NCBI GenBank assembly: GCA_036555065.1
Contig: DATBLZ010000087.1
Location: forward strand, 1 to 21,195
From: DATBLZ01 sp036555065
Lineage (GTDB): Bacteria > Pseudomonadota > Gammaproteobacteria > Steroidobacterales > Rariloculaceae
Direction: 5' to 3'
DNA length: 21,195 bases
Shown here piece after piece: positions 6,571 to 14,628 of the stretch (its first letter is position 1; each line of letters opens with the position of its first letter). The notes under the pieces are model-generated. The model was not told the DNA's origin. It saw nothing but the letters and a program-made list of their open reading frames with translations, and did not search any database. Both the position numbers and the translations under genes were made by a program.

Positions 6571-7529
6571 CGAAGGCTCCGCGCCCGTCGGCTCGCCCGG
6601 CTCTCGTACTATTGAGCCTCGTCGCGCTCGACGCGACGGCACAGGACGCGCCGGTCTGGCTCGAGCGCATGAGCCGTGCCGTCGAGGAGCTCAATTACGA
6701 GGGTACTTTCATCCACGTGATCGGCCGGCGAGCCGAGATGCTGCACATCGTGCATCGCAACGACAACGGTGACGTCGCGGAGCGTATCCACGCCGTCGAC
6801 GGCGTCGGACCGGAAATCGTTCGCCAGCACGACCGCGTGCAATGCATCTTGCCGGATCGGCGCGTCGTGCTGCTCGAGCAGACGCGTGAGGCGAACCCGC
6901 TCGTCGCGACGCTGCCCGTCTACTCGCCGGCGCTCGAGGCGAACTACGCGGTGATGAGCTATCGAACGGGCCAAATCGCCGCGCGTGCGACGCAGGTCAT
7001 CGGCATCAGGCCCAAGGATACGTTCCGTTTCGGTTACGTGCTGTGGCTCGATCAGGAAACCGCGCTGCCGCTGAAGTCGCAGGTCCGCGACGAGAACGGC
7101 GACGTCGTCGAGCAGATCCTCTTCACGGAGTTCGCGATCCTCGACGACATTCCGGATTCCGCGTTGGCATCGACGATCAATACAGAGGGGTTCACGTGGT
7201 TCCGCCCGCCGGCGCAGATCACCGATGCGCCGGACTACTCTGCATGGCACGCGACGGTGCCTCAGGGATTCGAGCTGTCTGCGGCCGCGCGCCGCCGAAT
7301 CTCGGGCTCCGAGTATCCGGTCGAGCATCTCGTTTACACGGATGGGCTCGCGACCGTCTCGGTGTTCATCGAGGATCCCAACACCGAGACCGAGGTCGGC
7401 GAGGGATACATCCGCTTGGGCAGCACGAACGCTTACTCGCTTACGATCGACGGCCGCAAGGTCACCGCCATGGGCGAAGTTCCGCGCCAGACCGTCGAGC
7501 TCATCGCGACCTCCATCGAAGAACGCTAG
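6567..7529 (+). CDS. rseB: sigma-E regulatory protein RseB/MucB, periplasmic
   Basis: A 320-residue protein, almost the same length as E. coli RseB (318). It has a short signal peptide (basic start, hydrophobic ALVLLSLVAL, likely cleavage near ATAQ) and then the MucB/RseB N-domain beginning WLERMSRAVEELNYEGTF, followed by the smaller C-domain. RseB binds the periplasmic part of RseA and shields it from protease until lipopolysaccharide or misfolded porins intervene. The GTG start overlaps the rseA stop by 4 bp. No mucD/degP-like gene follows, unlike the algU-mucABCD layout of pseudomonads. Confidence 0.93.
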   Translation: MTKAPRPSARPALVLLSLVALDATAQDAPVWLERMSRAVEELNYEGTFIHVIGRRAEMLHIVHRNDNGDVAERIHAVDGVGPEIVRQHDRVQCILPDRRVVLLEQTREANPLVATLPVYSPALEANYAVMSYRTGQIAARATQVIGIRPKDTFRFGYVLWLDQETALPLKSQVRDENGDVVEQILFTEFAILDDIPDSALASTINTEGFTWFRPPAQITDAPDYSAWHATVPQGFELSAAARRRISGSEYPVEHLVYTDGLATVSVFIEDPNTETEVGEGYIRLGSTNAYSLTIDGRKVTAMGEVPRQTVELIATSIEER

Positions 7530-7560
7530 CTTGAGTACTTTCGTCGACCGCGCACAGTGC

Positions 7561-7968
7561 ATGACTGCACGGGCCGTCGTGACTGCTTTCCACGCCGACG
7601 GCTCCGTCGACCTCGATATCGCGAGGCCGCCGCGCTGTGCCGGTTGCGCGGGCATGTGCACGTGGCGGCGCTTGCCGGAGACCGTGCGTTTGCGGCTGCC
7701 GGCTGGCGGCAGCGCCGGCGTCGGTGCCGACGTGCTCGTCGCGCTGCCGGAGCGCTATGTGCTCGTGAGCGCACTGCTCTTGCATGGCCTGCCATGGGCG
7801 GCGCTGCTCGTCGGTGGCGCGCTTGGCGCCTATGCGGTCCCCGGGGACGTCGGCGCGATCGCGGGTGCGGTGCTCGCCTGCGCGGCCGCAGTGTTGCTGA
7901 CGCCGGCGCTTCGCCGGCGCGTGGAGAAAGCGACGCTCGAGCGGCTCAGCCTCTTGCCGCCGCGATGA
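7561..7968 (+). CDS. rseC: RseC/MucC family membrane protein
   Basis: A 135-residue protein with a short N-terminal domain containing a cysteine cluster (Cys26, Cys29, Cys33 in CAGCAGMC) and two hydrophobic helices at about 62-82 and 88-110. This is the RseC/MucC layout, a positive modulator in the sigma-E operon also linked to SoxR reduction. The cysteine spacing CxxCxxxC is tighter than the CxxCxxxxxC of E. coli RseC. I chose the ATG at 7561, whose product aligns with the usual start; a TTG at 7531 would add ten residues and leave only 1 bp to rseB. The stop overlaps the next gene in an ATGA. Confidence 0.85.
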   Translation: MTARAVVTAFHADGSVDLDIARPPRCAGCAGMCTWRRLPETVRLRLPAGGSAGVGADVLVALPERYVLVSALLLHGLPWAALLVGGALGAYAVPGDVGAIAGAVLACAAAVLLTPALRRRVEKATLERLSLLPPR

Positions 7969-8210
7969 TCACGCTCACGCTCTACAGCCGGCCCGACTGC
8001 CACTTGTGCACGGCCATGCACGACGCGCTCGTGCCGTTGCTGCGCGGGCGCGCGCGGATCGCGGTCGTCGACATCGACGCGGACAGCGACCTCGAGCGGC
8101 GCTATGGCGAGCGCATTCCCGTTCTCACGGCGGGCACTGCCGAGTTATGCTGCATTCGGCTCGACGCGGCGCGCGTGGAGAGTTACCTATCCACCGCGTG
8201 CGCGCTATGA
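7965..8210 (+). CDS. glutaredoxin-like protein (DUF836)
   Basis: An 81-residue thioredoxin-fold protein beginning MITLTLYSRPDCHLC, which places a CxxC redox motif (Cys12-His-Leu-Cys15) after the first strand. IPVL precedes the expected third strand. This matches the DUF836/glutaredoxin-like family of small cytoplasmic proteins. Its partner is unknown; the adjacent cysteine-containing RseC suggests, but does not show, a redox link. It overlaps both neighbours by 4 bp (ATGA at each end), so it is locked between rseC and lepA. Confidence 0.85.
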   Translation: MITLTLYSRPDCHLCTAMHDALVPLLRGRARIAVVDIDADSDLERRYGERIPVLTAGTAELCCIRLDAARVESYLSTACAL

Positions 8211-10006
8211 ACACCGATCAAATCCGCAACTTCTCGATCATCGCGCACATCGATCACGGCAAGTCCACGCTTGCGGATCGCTTCATCCAGCTTTGCGGCG
8301 GCCTGCCCGATCGCGAGATGGCGGAGCAAGTGCTCGACTCGATGGACCTCGAGCGCGAGCGTGGAATCACGATCAAGGCCCAGAGCGTGGCTTTGAATTT
8401 CACGGCCGACGATGGCCGGACTTATCTGCTGAACTTCATCGACACGCCGGGGCACGTCGATTTCTCGTATGAAGTTTCCCGCTCGCTCGCCGCTTGCGAG
8501 GGCGCGCTGCTCGTCGTCGACGCGGGCCAAGGAGTCGAAGCCCAGAGCGTTGCGAACTGCTATACGGCCATCGAACAGGGCCTCGAAGTCGTGCCCGTGA
8601 TCAACAAGATCGATCTGCCGACTGCGGACCCGATAAAGGTCATTCGCGAGATCGAGGAAATCATCGGCATCGATGCGAAGGATGCGTTGCGCATCAGCGC
8701 CAAGACCGGCGAGGGCGTGCCGGCGCTGCTCAATCAGATCGTGCGGCGCATTCCGCCGCCGCGGGGTAAAGTCGAAGCGCCGCTGCAAGCATTGATCATC
8801 GACTCGTGGTTCGACAGCTATGTCGGCGTCGTTTCATTGGTGCGCGTCGTCAACGGGCGCATGGAAATAGGCACGCGCATTGCGGTTCACTCGACGCAGC
8901 GCCGCTACGTCGTCGACCGGCTCGGCGTGTTCACGCCGCGCGCTGCCGAACGGCAATCTCTCGGCGCCGGAGAGGTCGGCTACCTCATCGCGTCGATCAA
9001 GGAGATCGATGCCGCGCCTGTCGGCGACACGATCGTCGATGCGAACGTGCCCGACGTTGCCGCGTTGCCGGGATTCAAGCAGATCCAGCCGCGCGTGTTC
9101 GCGGGGCTCTTCCCGATCAAGTCCGACGATTACGAGGCGTTTCGCGAGGCGCTCAAGAAGCTTTCCCTGAATGACGCTTCGTTGCGCTTCGAGCCCGAGG
9201 TCAGCGCCGCGCTCGGTTTCGGCTTTCGCTGCGGATTCTTGGGTTTGCTCCACATGGAGATCGTCCAGGAGCGGCTCGAGCGCGAGCACGATCTCGAGCT
9301 CATCTCGACGGCGCCGACGGTCGTCTACGAGGTCGAAGGCGTCGACGGCGAGGTGATCAAGGTCGAGAACCCCGCGCAACTGCCGGAGACTACGCGGATT
9401 CGCGAAATCCGCGAGCCGATCATTCTCGCCACGATATTGTTGCCGCAAGACTATCTCGGCAACGTGCTCCAGCTCTGTATCGAGAAGCGTGGGGTGCAAA
9501 AACGGCTGCAATACCTCGGCGGCCAAGTCGCGCTCGAGTTCGAGCTGCCGCTCGCGGAAATCGTTCTCGACTTTTTCGATCGGCTGAAATCCGTAAGCCG
9601 TGGTTACGCATCCTTCGATTACCACTTCCTGCGCTTCCAAGCCGGCGACCTCGTGAAGCTCGATATCCTCATCAACAAGGAACGCGTCGATGCGATGGCG
9701 ATGATCGTGCATCGCGAGGGCGCCGAGCGGAAAGGCCGGGCCATCGTAGAGACGCTCAAGGAAGTCATTCCGCGCCAGCAGTTCGAGGTCGCCGTTCAGG
9801 CGGCAATCGGCAGCCAGATCATCGCGCGCAGCACCGTAAAGGCCTATCGGAAGGATGTCACGGCAAAGCTCTACGGCGGCGATGTGACGCGGAAGCGCAA
9901 GTTGCTCGAAAAACAGAAGGCCGGCAAACGCCGCATGAAGCAATTCGGTTCCATCGAGATTCCGCAAGAGGCGTTTCTCGCCGTGTTGCAGAGCGATAAG
10001 AAATGA
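8207..10006 (+). CDS. lepA: translation elongation factor 4 (LepA), GTPase
   Basis: A 599-residue translational GTPase, the same length as E. coli LepA. G1 is AHIDHGKST, followed by the switch RGITIKAQ, G3 DTPGHVDF and G4 NKID. After these come the EF-G-like domains II, III and V, and the LepA-specific C-terminal domain (QKAGKRRMKQFG near the end). LepA acts on ribosomes and is implicated in back-translocation, initiation or 30S assembly. The ATG at 8207 overlaps the previous stop and gives the canonical MNTDQIRNFSIIAHIDHG start; the open frame upstream lies inside the glutaredoxin-like gene. It is followed by lepB, as in E. coli. Confidence 0.98.
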   Translation: MNTDQIRNFSIIAHIDHGKSTLADRFIQLCGGLPDREMAEQVLDSMDLERERGITIKAQSVALNFTADDGRTYLLNFIDTPGHVDFSYEVSRSLAACEGALLVVDAGQGVEAQSVANCYTAIEQGLEVVPVINKIDLPTADPIKVIREIEEIIGIDAKDALRISAKTGEGVPALLNQIVRRIPPPRGKVEAPLQALIIDSWFDSYVGVVSLVRVVNGRMEIGTRIAVHSTQRRYVVDRLGVFTPRAAERQSLGAGEVGYLIASIKEIDAAPVGDTIVDANVPDVAALPGFKQIQPRVFAGLFPIKSDDYEAFREALKKLSLNDASLRFEPEVSAALGFGFRCGFLGLLHMEIVQERLEREHDLELISTAPTVVYEVEGVDGEVIKVENPAQLPETTRIREIREPIILATILLPQDYLGNVLQLCIEKRGVQKRLQYLGGQVALEFELPLAEIVLDFFDRLKSVSRGYASFDYHFLRFQAGDLVKLDILINKERVDAMAMIVHREGAERKGRAIVETLKEVIPRQQFEVAVQAAIGSQIIARSTVKAYRKDVTAKLYGGDVTRKRKLLEKQKAGKRRMKQFGSIEIPQEAFLAVLQSDKK

Positions 10007-10043
10007 CCAATACTCCGCGCAGCTTCGCGCCCGTACAGGAATC

Positions 10044-10838
10044 GTGACCTTGGATTTCGCGCTGATTCTCGTCGTTCTGACCGCGGCCACTGGGCTCATT
10101 TGGCTCGTCGACGCATTAGTTCTGCAGAAGCCGCGGCGGCGAAAAGCGGCCGGCGGCGGGTCCGCCAAGGACCCGGTAGTCGTCGAGTATGCGAAGTCGT
10201 TTTTCCCGATTCTGCTGCTCGTGCTGCTGTTGCGCTCGTTCCTATTCGAGCCGTTTCGAATTCCGTCGGGCTCGATGATGCCGACGCTGCTCGAAGGCGA
10301 CTTCATTTTTGTGAACAAGTTCGCGTACGGCCTGCGGTTACCGGTCTTAAATAGCAAGATCGTGGAGATTGGCGAGCCGAAGCGCGGCGACGTCGTCGTC
10401 TTCAGGCTGCCTTCGGATCCGTCCGTGAACTACATCAAGCGCGTGGTCGGGTTGCCGGGTGACGTCATCGACTACGAGCAGGGCAGCAAGCGGCTCACGA
10501 TCAACGGGATGCCGATGCCCGTCGAATTGCTCGGTGACTACGAGGACGACCCGCAGTATCGACTGGCGCGGGAGAACCTCGACGGCGTAGAGCACTCGGT
10601 GCTGCTCATGCCGGGACGCCTGAGCCTCGGCGGTGTCTACAAGGTGCCGGAGGGACATTATTTCGTGATGGGTGACAATCGCGACAACAGCCGGGACAGC
10701 CGCTTCGAAGGCGTCGAGTTCATCCCGGAAGAACGATTGGTCGGTAGAGCCGTTCGCATCTGGATGAACTGGCGTTGGACGGAGCAAGGAGGACCGGAAT
10801 GGCCGCAATGGAGCCGAATCGGACGAGGAATCGAGTAG
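10044..10838 (+). CDS. lepB: signal peptidase I
   Basis: A 264-residue inner-membrane serine protease with two N-terminal membrane segments (about 4-26 and 53-68). The catalytic PSGSMMPTL motif has Ser77 as nucleophile, KRVVGLPGD has Lys132 as general base, and GDNRDNS is the late conserved box. It removes signal peptides from exported preproteins. It is shorter than E. coli LepB (324). The GTG at 10044 has AGGA only 3 bp upstream; a TTG at 10050, giving MDFALILVV, is an alternative with better spacing. The 3' end overlaps the following gene by 40 bp. Confidence 0.96.
   Translation: MTLDFALILVVLTAATGLIWLVDALVLQKPRRRKAAGGGSAKDPVVVEYAKSFFPILLLVLLLRSFLFEPFRIPSGSMMPTLLEGDFIFVNKFAYGLRLPVLNSKIVEIGEPKRGDVVVFRLPSDPSVNYIKRVVGLPGDVIDYEQGSKRLTINGMPMPVELLGDYEDDPQYRLARENLDGVEHSVLLMPGRLSLGGVYKVPEGHYFVMGDNRDNSRDSRFEGVEFIPEERLVGRAVRIWMNWRWTEQGGPEWPQWSRIGRGIE
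10786..10793 (+). promoter_or_regulatory. strong ribosome binding site inside lepB for the DUF4845 gene
   Basis: AAGGAGGA lies 5 bp before the ATG at 10799, within the last codons of lepB. It is the best Shine-Dalgarno match I noticed in the window and decides the start of the downstream gene. Confidence 0.7.
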
Positions 10839-11203
10839 CGACGCGGCACGCCCAGGCGGGAATAACCGCGATCGGCTTCATCGTGCTCGCGTTGTTATTT
10901 GGGGTCATCGGTCTCGCGGCGCTCAAAGTGGTGCCGCTGTATATACAGAAGCTCACGGTCGCGCGGGTGCTCGCCGATATTGCAGAGGGCGGGAGAAGCG
11001 GGGGCACGACCGCGCAGGGCATTCGCAACGACCTCGAGGCTCGGCTGATCCCTGAGAGCATCAACATCCCACGCGAGAATGTTAAGATCACGCAGGTCAG
11101 GGACGGCTTTCAGGTGCGCATCCAGCAGGAAGCGCGGTCGCAATTCGTTGGCTCTCTGTGGTTCGTGGTCGTGATCGATGAGCAGGTAGAGATACGGCGT
11201 TGA
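10799..11203 (+). CDS. DUF4845 single-pass membrane protein
   Basis: A 134-residue protein with a basic N-terminus, a GITAIGFIVLALLFGVIGLA membrane helix at about 20-40, and a soluble C-terminal part. The pilin-like N-terminal shape (RHAQAGITAIGF) and the position between lepB and rnc are typical of the DUF4845 family, whose function is not established. The N-terminus could be mistaken for a type IV pilin, but the rest lacks pilin features. The ATG at 10799 is set by the AAGGAGGA site, and the ORF overlaps lepB by 40 bp. Its TGA overlaps the rnc start (TTGA). Its proximity to signal peptidase suggests an envelope role; that is inference only. Confidence 0.82.
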   Translation: MAAMEPNRTRNRVATRHAQAGITAIGFIVLALLFGVIGLAALKVVPLYIQKLTVARVLADIAEGGRSGGTTAQGIRNDLEARLIPESINIPRENVKITQVRDGFQVRIQQEARSQFVGSLWFVVVIDEQVEIRR

Positions 11204-11880
11204 TCGATAGGGTCCTCTGGGCCGAGCAAAATCTTAACCATCGATTCTCCGACCTCGCACTGCTGCAACGAGCGCTGACTCACCGCAGCGCAGCCAAAGA
11301 CAACAACGAGCGCCTCGAGTTTCTCGGCGATGCGCTGCTCAACTTCATAGTCGCGCGCCGTCTCTTCACTCTCTACCCCGAGTACGCCGAGGGCGACCTC
11401 AGCCGTGCGCGGGCCGCGCTTGTCAACAAGAGCGTGCTCGCGGAAATAGCGCGCGAGATCGAGCTCGATACGCAGCTCATCCTCGGCGCCGGCGAAGTGC
11501 GGTCCGGCGGCGCACAGCGGAGCTCCGCGCTCGGCGACGCGCTCGAGGCCGTGATCGGTGCAATTCTCGTCGACGCGGGATGGCCGGCCGCCGAGCGCGC
11601 GATAGAGGCGCTTTTCGCAAACCGGTTAGAATCGCTACCGGACGCGAGCGCGCTCAAGGATGCGAAGACGAGGCTCCAAGAATGGCTGCAGGGACTCGGG
11701 TTGGAGCTCCCGCGCTACGCAGTCGAGTCGACCCATGGCGGCGATCACAATCAGACATTCACTGTCAGCTGCTACGTCGAGGGGCGCGGGCACGCGGTCG
11801 GCTCGGGTTCGAGCCGGCGTGCCGCGGAGCAGGAGGCGGCTGCGGCGATGCTCGCGATGTTGACTCGTGAATTCCGATAA
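11200..11880 (+). CDS. rnc: ribonuclease III
   Basis: A 226-residue protein, the same length as E. coli RNase III. The signature NERLEFLGDALL carries Glu37, Glu40 and Asp44. Glu64 lies in AEGDLS, and the second catalytic set is Asp113/Glu116 in GDALEAVIG. A double-stranded RNA-binding domain fills the C-terminal third, ending with SSRRAAEQEAAAAML. It processes rRNA precursors and other duplex RNA. The TTG start is unusual but overlaps the preceding stop by 4 bp and gives the standard N-terminus. It overlaps era by 14 bp. Confidence 0.97.
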   Translation: MIDRVLWAEQNLNHRFSDLALLQRALTHRSAAKDNNERLEFLGDALLNFIVARRLFTLYPEYAEGDLSRARAALVNKSVLAEIAREIELDTQLILGAGEVRSGGAQRSSALGDALEAVIGAILVDAGWPAAERAIEALFANRLESLPDASALKDAKTRLQEWLQGLGLELPRYAVESTHGGDHNQTFTVSCYVEGRGHAVGSGSSRRAAEQEAAAAMLAMLTREFR

Positions 11881-12769
11881 CAACGCGCGCTCGGGACTCG
11901 TCGCAATCGTCGGGCGCCCGAACGTCGGCAAGTCGACGCTGATCAACGCGCTCGTTGGCGAGAAGATCAGCATCGTGAGCTCGAAGCCGCACACGACGCG
12001 GCATCGTATTCTCGGCGTGCTGAATCGCGGCGCGTCGCAGGCGGTGTTCGTCGACACACCCGGCCATACGCGCCGCTCACAACATGCGCTGCACCGGCTC
12101 ATGGCACGAGTCATTCACCAGTCCCTCGAGAATTGCGACCTTGCGCTGCTCATGATCGAAGCCAAGCGCACGACCACGGAGGACGAGCAGTTGTTCGCGC
12201 TGCTCGAGCCGCGCGGGGATCGCACGATCCTCGTGCTCAACAAGATCGACGAGCTCAAGGCACGCGCCGAGCTTGTTCCCCGCCTGAGCGCGCTCGCGAA
12301 GAAGCCGTTCGCGGCCTTCGTGCCGATCAGCGCGAAATCGGGCGACAATTTACCGGTGCTCATCGACACGATTTTCGCGCATCTGCCGGCGGGACCCGCG
12401 CTTTACCCGGTCGATATGACGACGAACCGCGACGTGCGTTTTCGCGCGGCCGAGATCGTGCGCGAGCAGCTGTTCGAGCAGCTGCGTCAGGAAGTACCTT
12501 ACGGTCTGACCGTCGAAATCGAGCACATGCAGAAACACGAGGACGGGCGGTGGCTCGTGCATGCGCTGATTTGGCTCGAGCGCGAGAGCCACAAGCCGAT
12601 CGTCATCGGCAAGGAAGGACAGCAGCTCAAGAGCGTAGGGCGGGCCGCGCGCCTCGAGCTCCAGAAGCTGCTCGGTGGTCGAGTGCACCTCGAATTGTGG
12701 GCGAAGGTTCGCGAGCACTGGGCCGACAGCGAACAGGAGCTCCAACGGTTGGGTTTCGATTCCGCATGA
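11867..12769 (+). CDS. era: GTPase Era
   Basis: A 300-residue ribosome-assembly GTPase with G1 GRPNVGKST (16-24), G3 DTPGH, G4 NKID and a C-terminal KH domain (VIGKEGQQLKSVGRAAR). Era binds the 3' end of 16S rRNA and checks 30S maturation. The residues after G3 read DTPGHTRRSQ, where many Era proteins have DTPGxH, so the histidine sits one place earlier. The GTG start overlaps rnc by 14 bp, and the stop overlaps the recO start (ATGA). The rnc-era pairing is conserved across proteobacteria. Confidence 0.97.
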   Translation: MNSDNNARSGLVAIVGRPNVGKSTLINALVGEKISIVSSKPHTTRHRILGVLNRGASQAVFVDTPGHTRRSQHALHRLMARVIHQSLENCDLALLMIEAKRTTTEDEQLFALLEPRGDRTILVLNKIDELKARAELVPRLSALAKKPFAAFVPISAKSGDNLPVLIDTIFAHLPAGPALYPVDMTTNRDVRFRAAEIVREQLFEQLRQEVPYGLTVEIEHMQKHEDGRWLVHALIWLERESHKPIVIGKEGQQLKSVGRAARLELQKLLGGRVHLELWAKVREHWADSEQELQRLGFDSA

Positions 12770-13497
12770 GTGAGCGCGAGGAAGTATTGCTCGAGCCGGC
12801 CTTCGTGCTCCATCACCGCCCGTATGCCAACACGAGCCGAATCATCGATTGCTTGACGCCGACACGCGGGCGAGTGGGGCTGATCGCGCGCGGGTCGCGA
12901 CGCCTGCGCAGCGAGCAGCGCGCGTTGCTGCAGCCTTTCGCAGGGTTGCGCGTGTCGTGGCTCAGGCGGGGTGAGCTCGGCAGGCTCACTTACGTCGAAG
13001 CCGCGGCACCGACGCACGACCTCGCGGGCGACAACCTCCTCGCGGGTTTCTACATCAATGAGCTCGTGCTGCGATTACTCGCGCGCAGCGACGCCAATGC
13101 CGAAGTTTTTTCCTGCTATAGTGCGTGCCTCGAGGAGCTCGGCACAGGTGCCCCGACGGCGCGAGCACTACGGCTTTTCGAGCTCAGCCTGCTTCGCGCG
13201 CTCGGCTATGGTTTGGAGCTCGCGCACGATTGCCAATCCGGCGAGCCGCTGCGCGAGGAGTGGCTTTATTTGTTCGAGCCCGAGAGCGGGCCGCGGCGCG
13301 CATTGGTCGATACGGGCAGCGAGGCCTTTCGCGGCAAGGACTTGATCTCGCTTCGCGAAAGGCTGCTCGATGACGCAGAGAGTCTACGCGCCGCAAAGCT
13401 GTTGCTCGGCCGCGCGTTGGCGGAGCACCTGGGCTCGCGCCCACTCAAGACAAGCAGTGTGCGGAAAGCGATCGTCGATAGGGGTCTCAATCAGTGA
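12766..13497 (+). CDS. recO: DNA repair protein RecO
   Basis: A 243-residue protein matching E. coli RecO in length (242). It has the N-terminal OB-fold start with AFVLHHRPYANTSRIID and ARGSRR, then the helical domain with LLAGFYINELVLRLL. RecO works with RecR to load RecA on SSB-coated single-stranded DNA. Typical gammaproteobacterial RecO lacks the zinc-finger cysteine set, as here. The ATG at 12766 overlaps the era stop by 4 bp; the longer open frame upstream is an out-of-frame shadow over era. The stop overlaps the pdxJ start (GTGA). Confidence 0.94.
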   Translation: MSEREEVLLEPAFVLHHRPYANTSRIIDCLTPTRGRVGLIARGSRRLRSEQRALLQPFAGLRVSWLRRGELGRLTYVEAAAPTHDLAGDNLLAGFYINELVLRLLARSDANAEVFSCYSACLEELGTGAPTARALRLFELSLLRALGYGLELAHDCQSGEPLREEWLYLFEPESGPRRALVDTGSEAFRGKDLISLRERLLDDAESLRAAKLLLGRALAEHLGSRPLKTSSVRKAIVDRGLNQ

Positions 13498-14237
13498 CGG
13501 AGGTGCAGGCCATTCTGCTCGGCGTCAACGTGGACCACGTTGCCACCATTCGCCAGGCGCGCGGCACGCGCTATCCCGATCCCGTCGTCGCCGCCCTCGT
13601 TGCCGAGCAGTCCGGCGCCGACAGCATTACGATTCACGTGCGCGAGGACCGGCGCCATATACAAGAGCGCGACCTCGAGATTCTGAAGGAAGTCGCGCAA
13701 ACGCGCGTGAACCTCGAAATGGCCGCGACGAGCTCGATGTTGAAGATCGCGGCGCGCGTGCGGCCGGCCGATTGCTGCCTCGTGCCCGAGCGGCGCGCCG
13801 AGTTGACGACCGAGGGCGGGCTCGATGTCGCGGGGCAACGGAAGAAGATGCGCACGGTGTGCGCGCGGCTCGCGCAAAGCGGCATTCGCGTGTCGCTTTT
13901 CATCGATCCCGATAAGAAGCAGCTGGACGCGAGTCGGGAGGTGGGCGCTACAGTCGTTGAAATTCATACCGGGGCTTATGCCGAAGCCGCGACGCCGGTC
14001 CGCGCCGAGCGTGAGCTCAAGCGCATTCGGGACGCCTGTATCCATGCTGCGGAGCTCGGTTTACGCGTGCATGCGGGGCACGGGCTCAACTATCGCAACG
14101 TGCAGCCGATCGCGGCGATTGCGGACATCCGCGAGCTCAACATCGGCCACGCGATCGTCGCGCAGGCGCTGTTCGATGGATTCGCGGCCGCGGTCGCGCG
14201 CATGAAGAGCCTGATGCTCGCCGCGCGGAACGCATGA
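13494..14237 (+). CDS. pdxJ: pyridoxine 5'-phosphate synthase
   Basis: A 247-residue TIM-barrel enzyme. Near the N-terminus is LLGVNVDHVATIRQARG, then HVREDRRHI, VNLEMAAT and HAGHGLNY, the conserved PdxJ set. It condenses 1-deoxy-D-xylulose 5-phosphate with 3-amino-2-oxopropyl phosphate in DXP-dependent vitamin B6 synthesis. E. coli PdxJ is 243 residues. The GTG start overlaps recO and the stop overlaps acpS, matching the conserved recO-pdxJ-acpS order. Confidence 0.97.
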   Translation: MTEVQAILLGVNVDHVATIRQARGTRYPDPVVAALVAEQSGADSITIHVREDRRHIQERDLEILKEVAQTRVNLEMAATSSMLKIAARVRPADCCLVPERRAELTTEGGLDVAGQRKKMRTVCARLAQSGIRVSLFIDPDKKQLDASREVGATVVEIHTGAYAEAATPVRAERELKRIRDACIHAAELGLRVHAGHGLNYRNVQPIAAIADIRELNIGHAIVAQALFDGFAAAVARMKSLMLAARNA

Positions 14238-14614
14238 TTTTCGGCGTCGGCACGGACCTGCTCGAGGTGGCGCGCGTCGAGCGCGTGTGGAACCGATTCG
14301 GCGAGCACTTCGCGACCCGCGTGCTCCTCGAGGAGGAGCTCGAGCTCTTCGCCGAAAGCGTCAACAGGGTGCGATTTCTCGCGATGCGCTTTGCGGCCAA
14401 AGAGGCGATCGTCAAAGCCATGGGCACGGGCTTCGCAAACGGCATGTGGGTGCGGGATGTGGGCACGGTGCCGAACGAGCTCGGCCAGCCGCAGGTCATC
14501 TACTCGGCGCGCGGCGCGGCCATGTGCGCGCGGCTCGGCATCGGCAGCGGGTATTTGTCGCTGACCGACGAGGCCGGTTTGATCCTCGCGTTCGCCGTGT
14601 TGCTGCGCAGATAG
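14234..14614 (+). CDS. acpS: holo-[acyl-carrier-protein] synthase
   Basis: A 126-residue phosphopantetheinyl transferase, the same length as E. coli AcpS. GVGTDLLEVARVE contains Asp8 and RFAAKEAIVKAMGTG contains Glu57, the two metal-binding residues. It transfers 4'-phosphopantetheine from CoA to apo-ACP for fatty-acid synthesis. The ATG overlaps the pdxJ stop by 4 bp. It closes the block shared with E. coli; genes downstream follow a different order. Confidence 0.96.
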   Translation: MIFGVGTDLLEVARVERVWNRFGEHFATRVLLEEELELFAESVNRVRFLAMRFAAKEAIVKAMGTGFANGMWVRDVGTVPNELGQPQVIYSARGAAMCARLGIGSGYLSLTDEAGLILAFAVLLRR

Positions 14615-14628
14615 GTGCGAGGGGCCGC

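Noticed and set aside
10007..10043. GCGC-rich stem between lepA and lepB as a terminator
   Set aside because: The stem is only four pairs, there is no T-run, and lepA-lepB are normally co-transcribed.
8834..10357. 507-codon open frame on the minus strand opposite lepA and lepB
   Set aside because: It lies entirely antisense to clear LepA/LepB coding sequence and results from the GC-rich codon bias; no family features.
10799..11203. Type IV pilin-like gene
   Set aside because: The N-terminus has a pilin-like hydrophobic stretch, but no proper prepilin cleavage motif or pilin body; the lepB-rnc position identifies DUF4845.
12133..12765. Upstream in-frame extension of recO across era
   Set aside because: The extension is arginine-rich noise over the conserved Era reading frame; the ATG overlapping the era stop gives a normal RecO.
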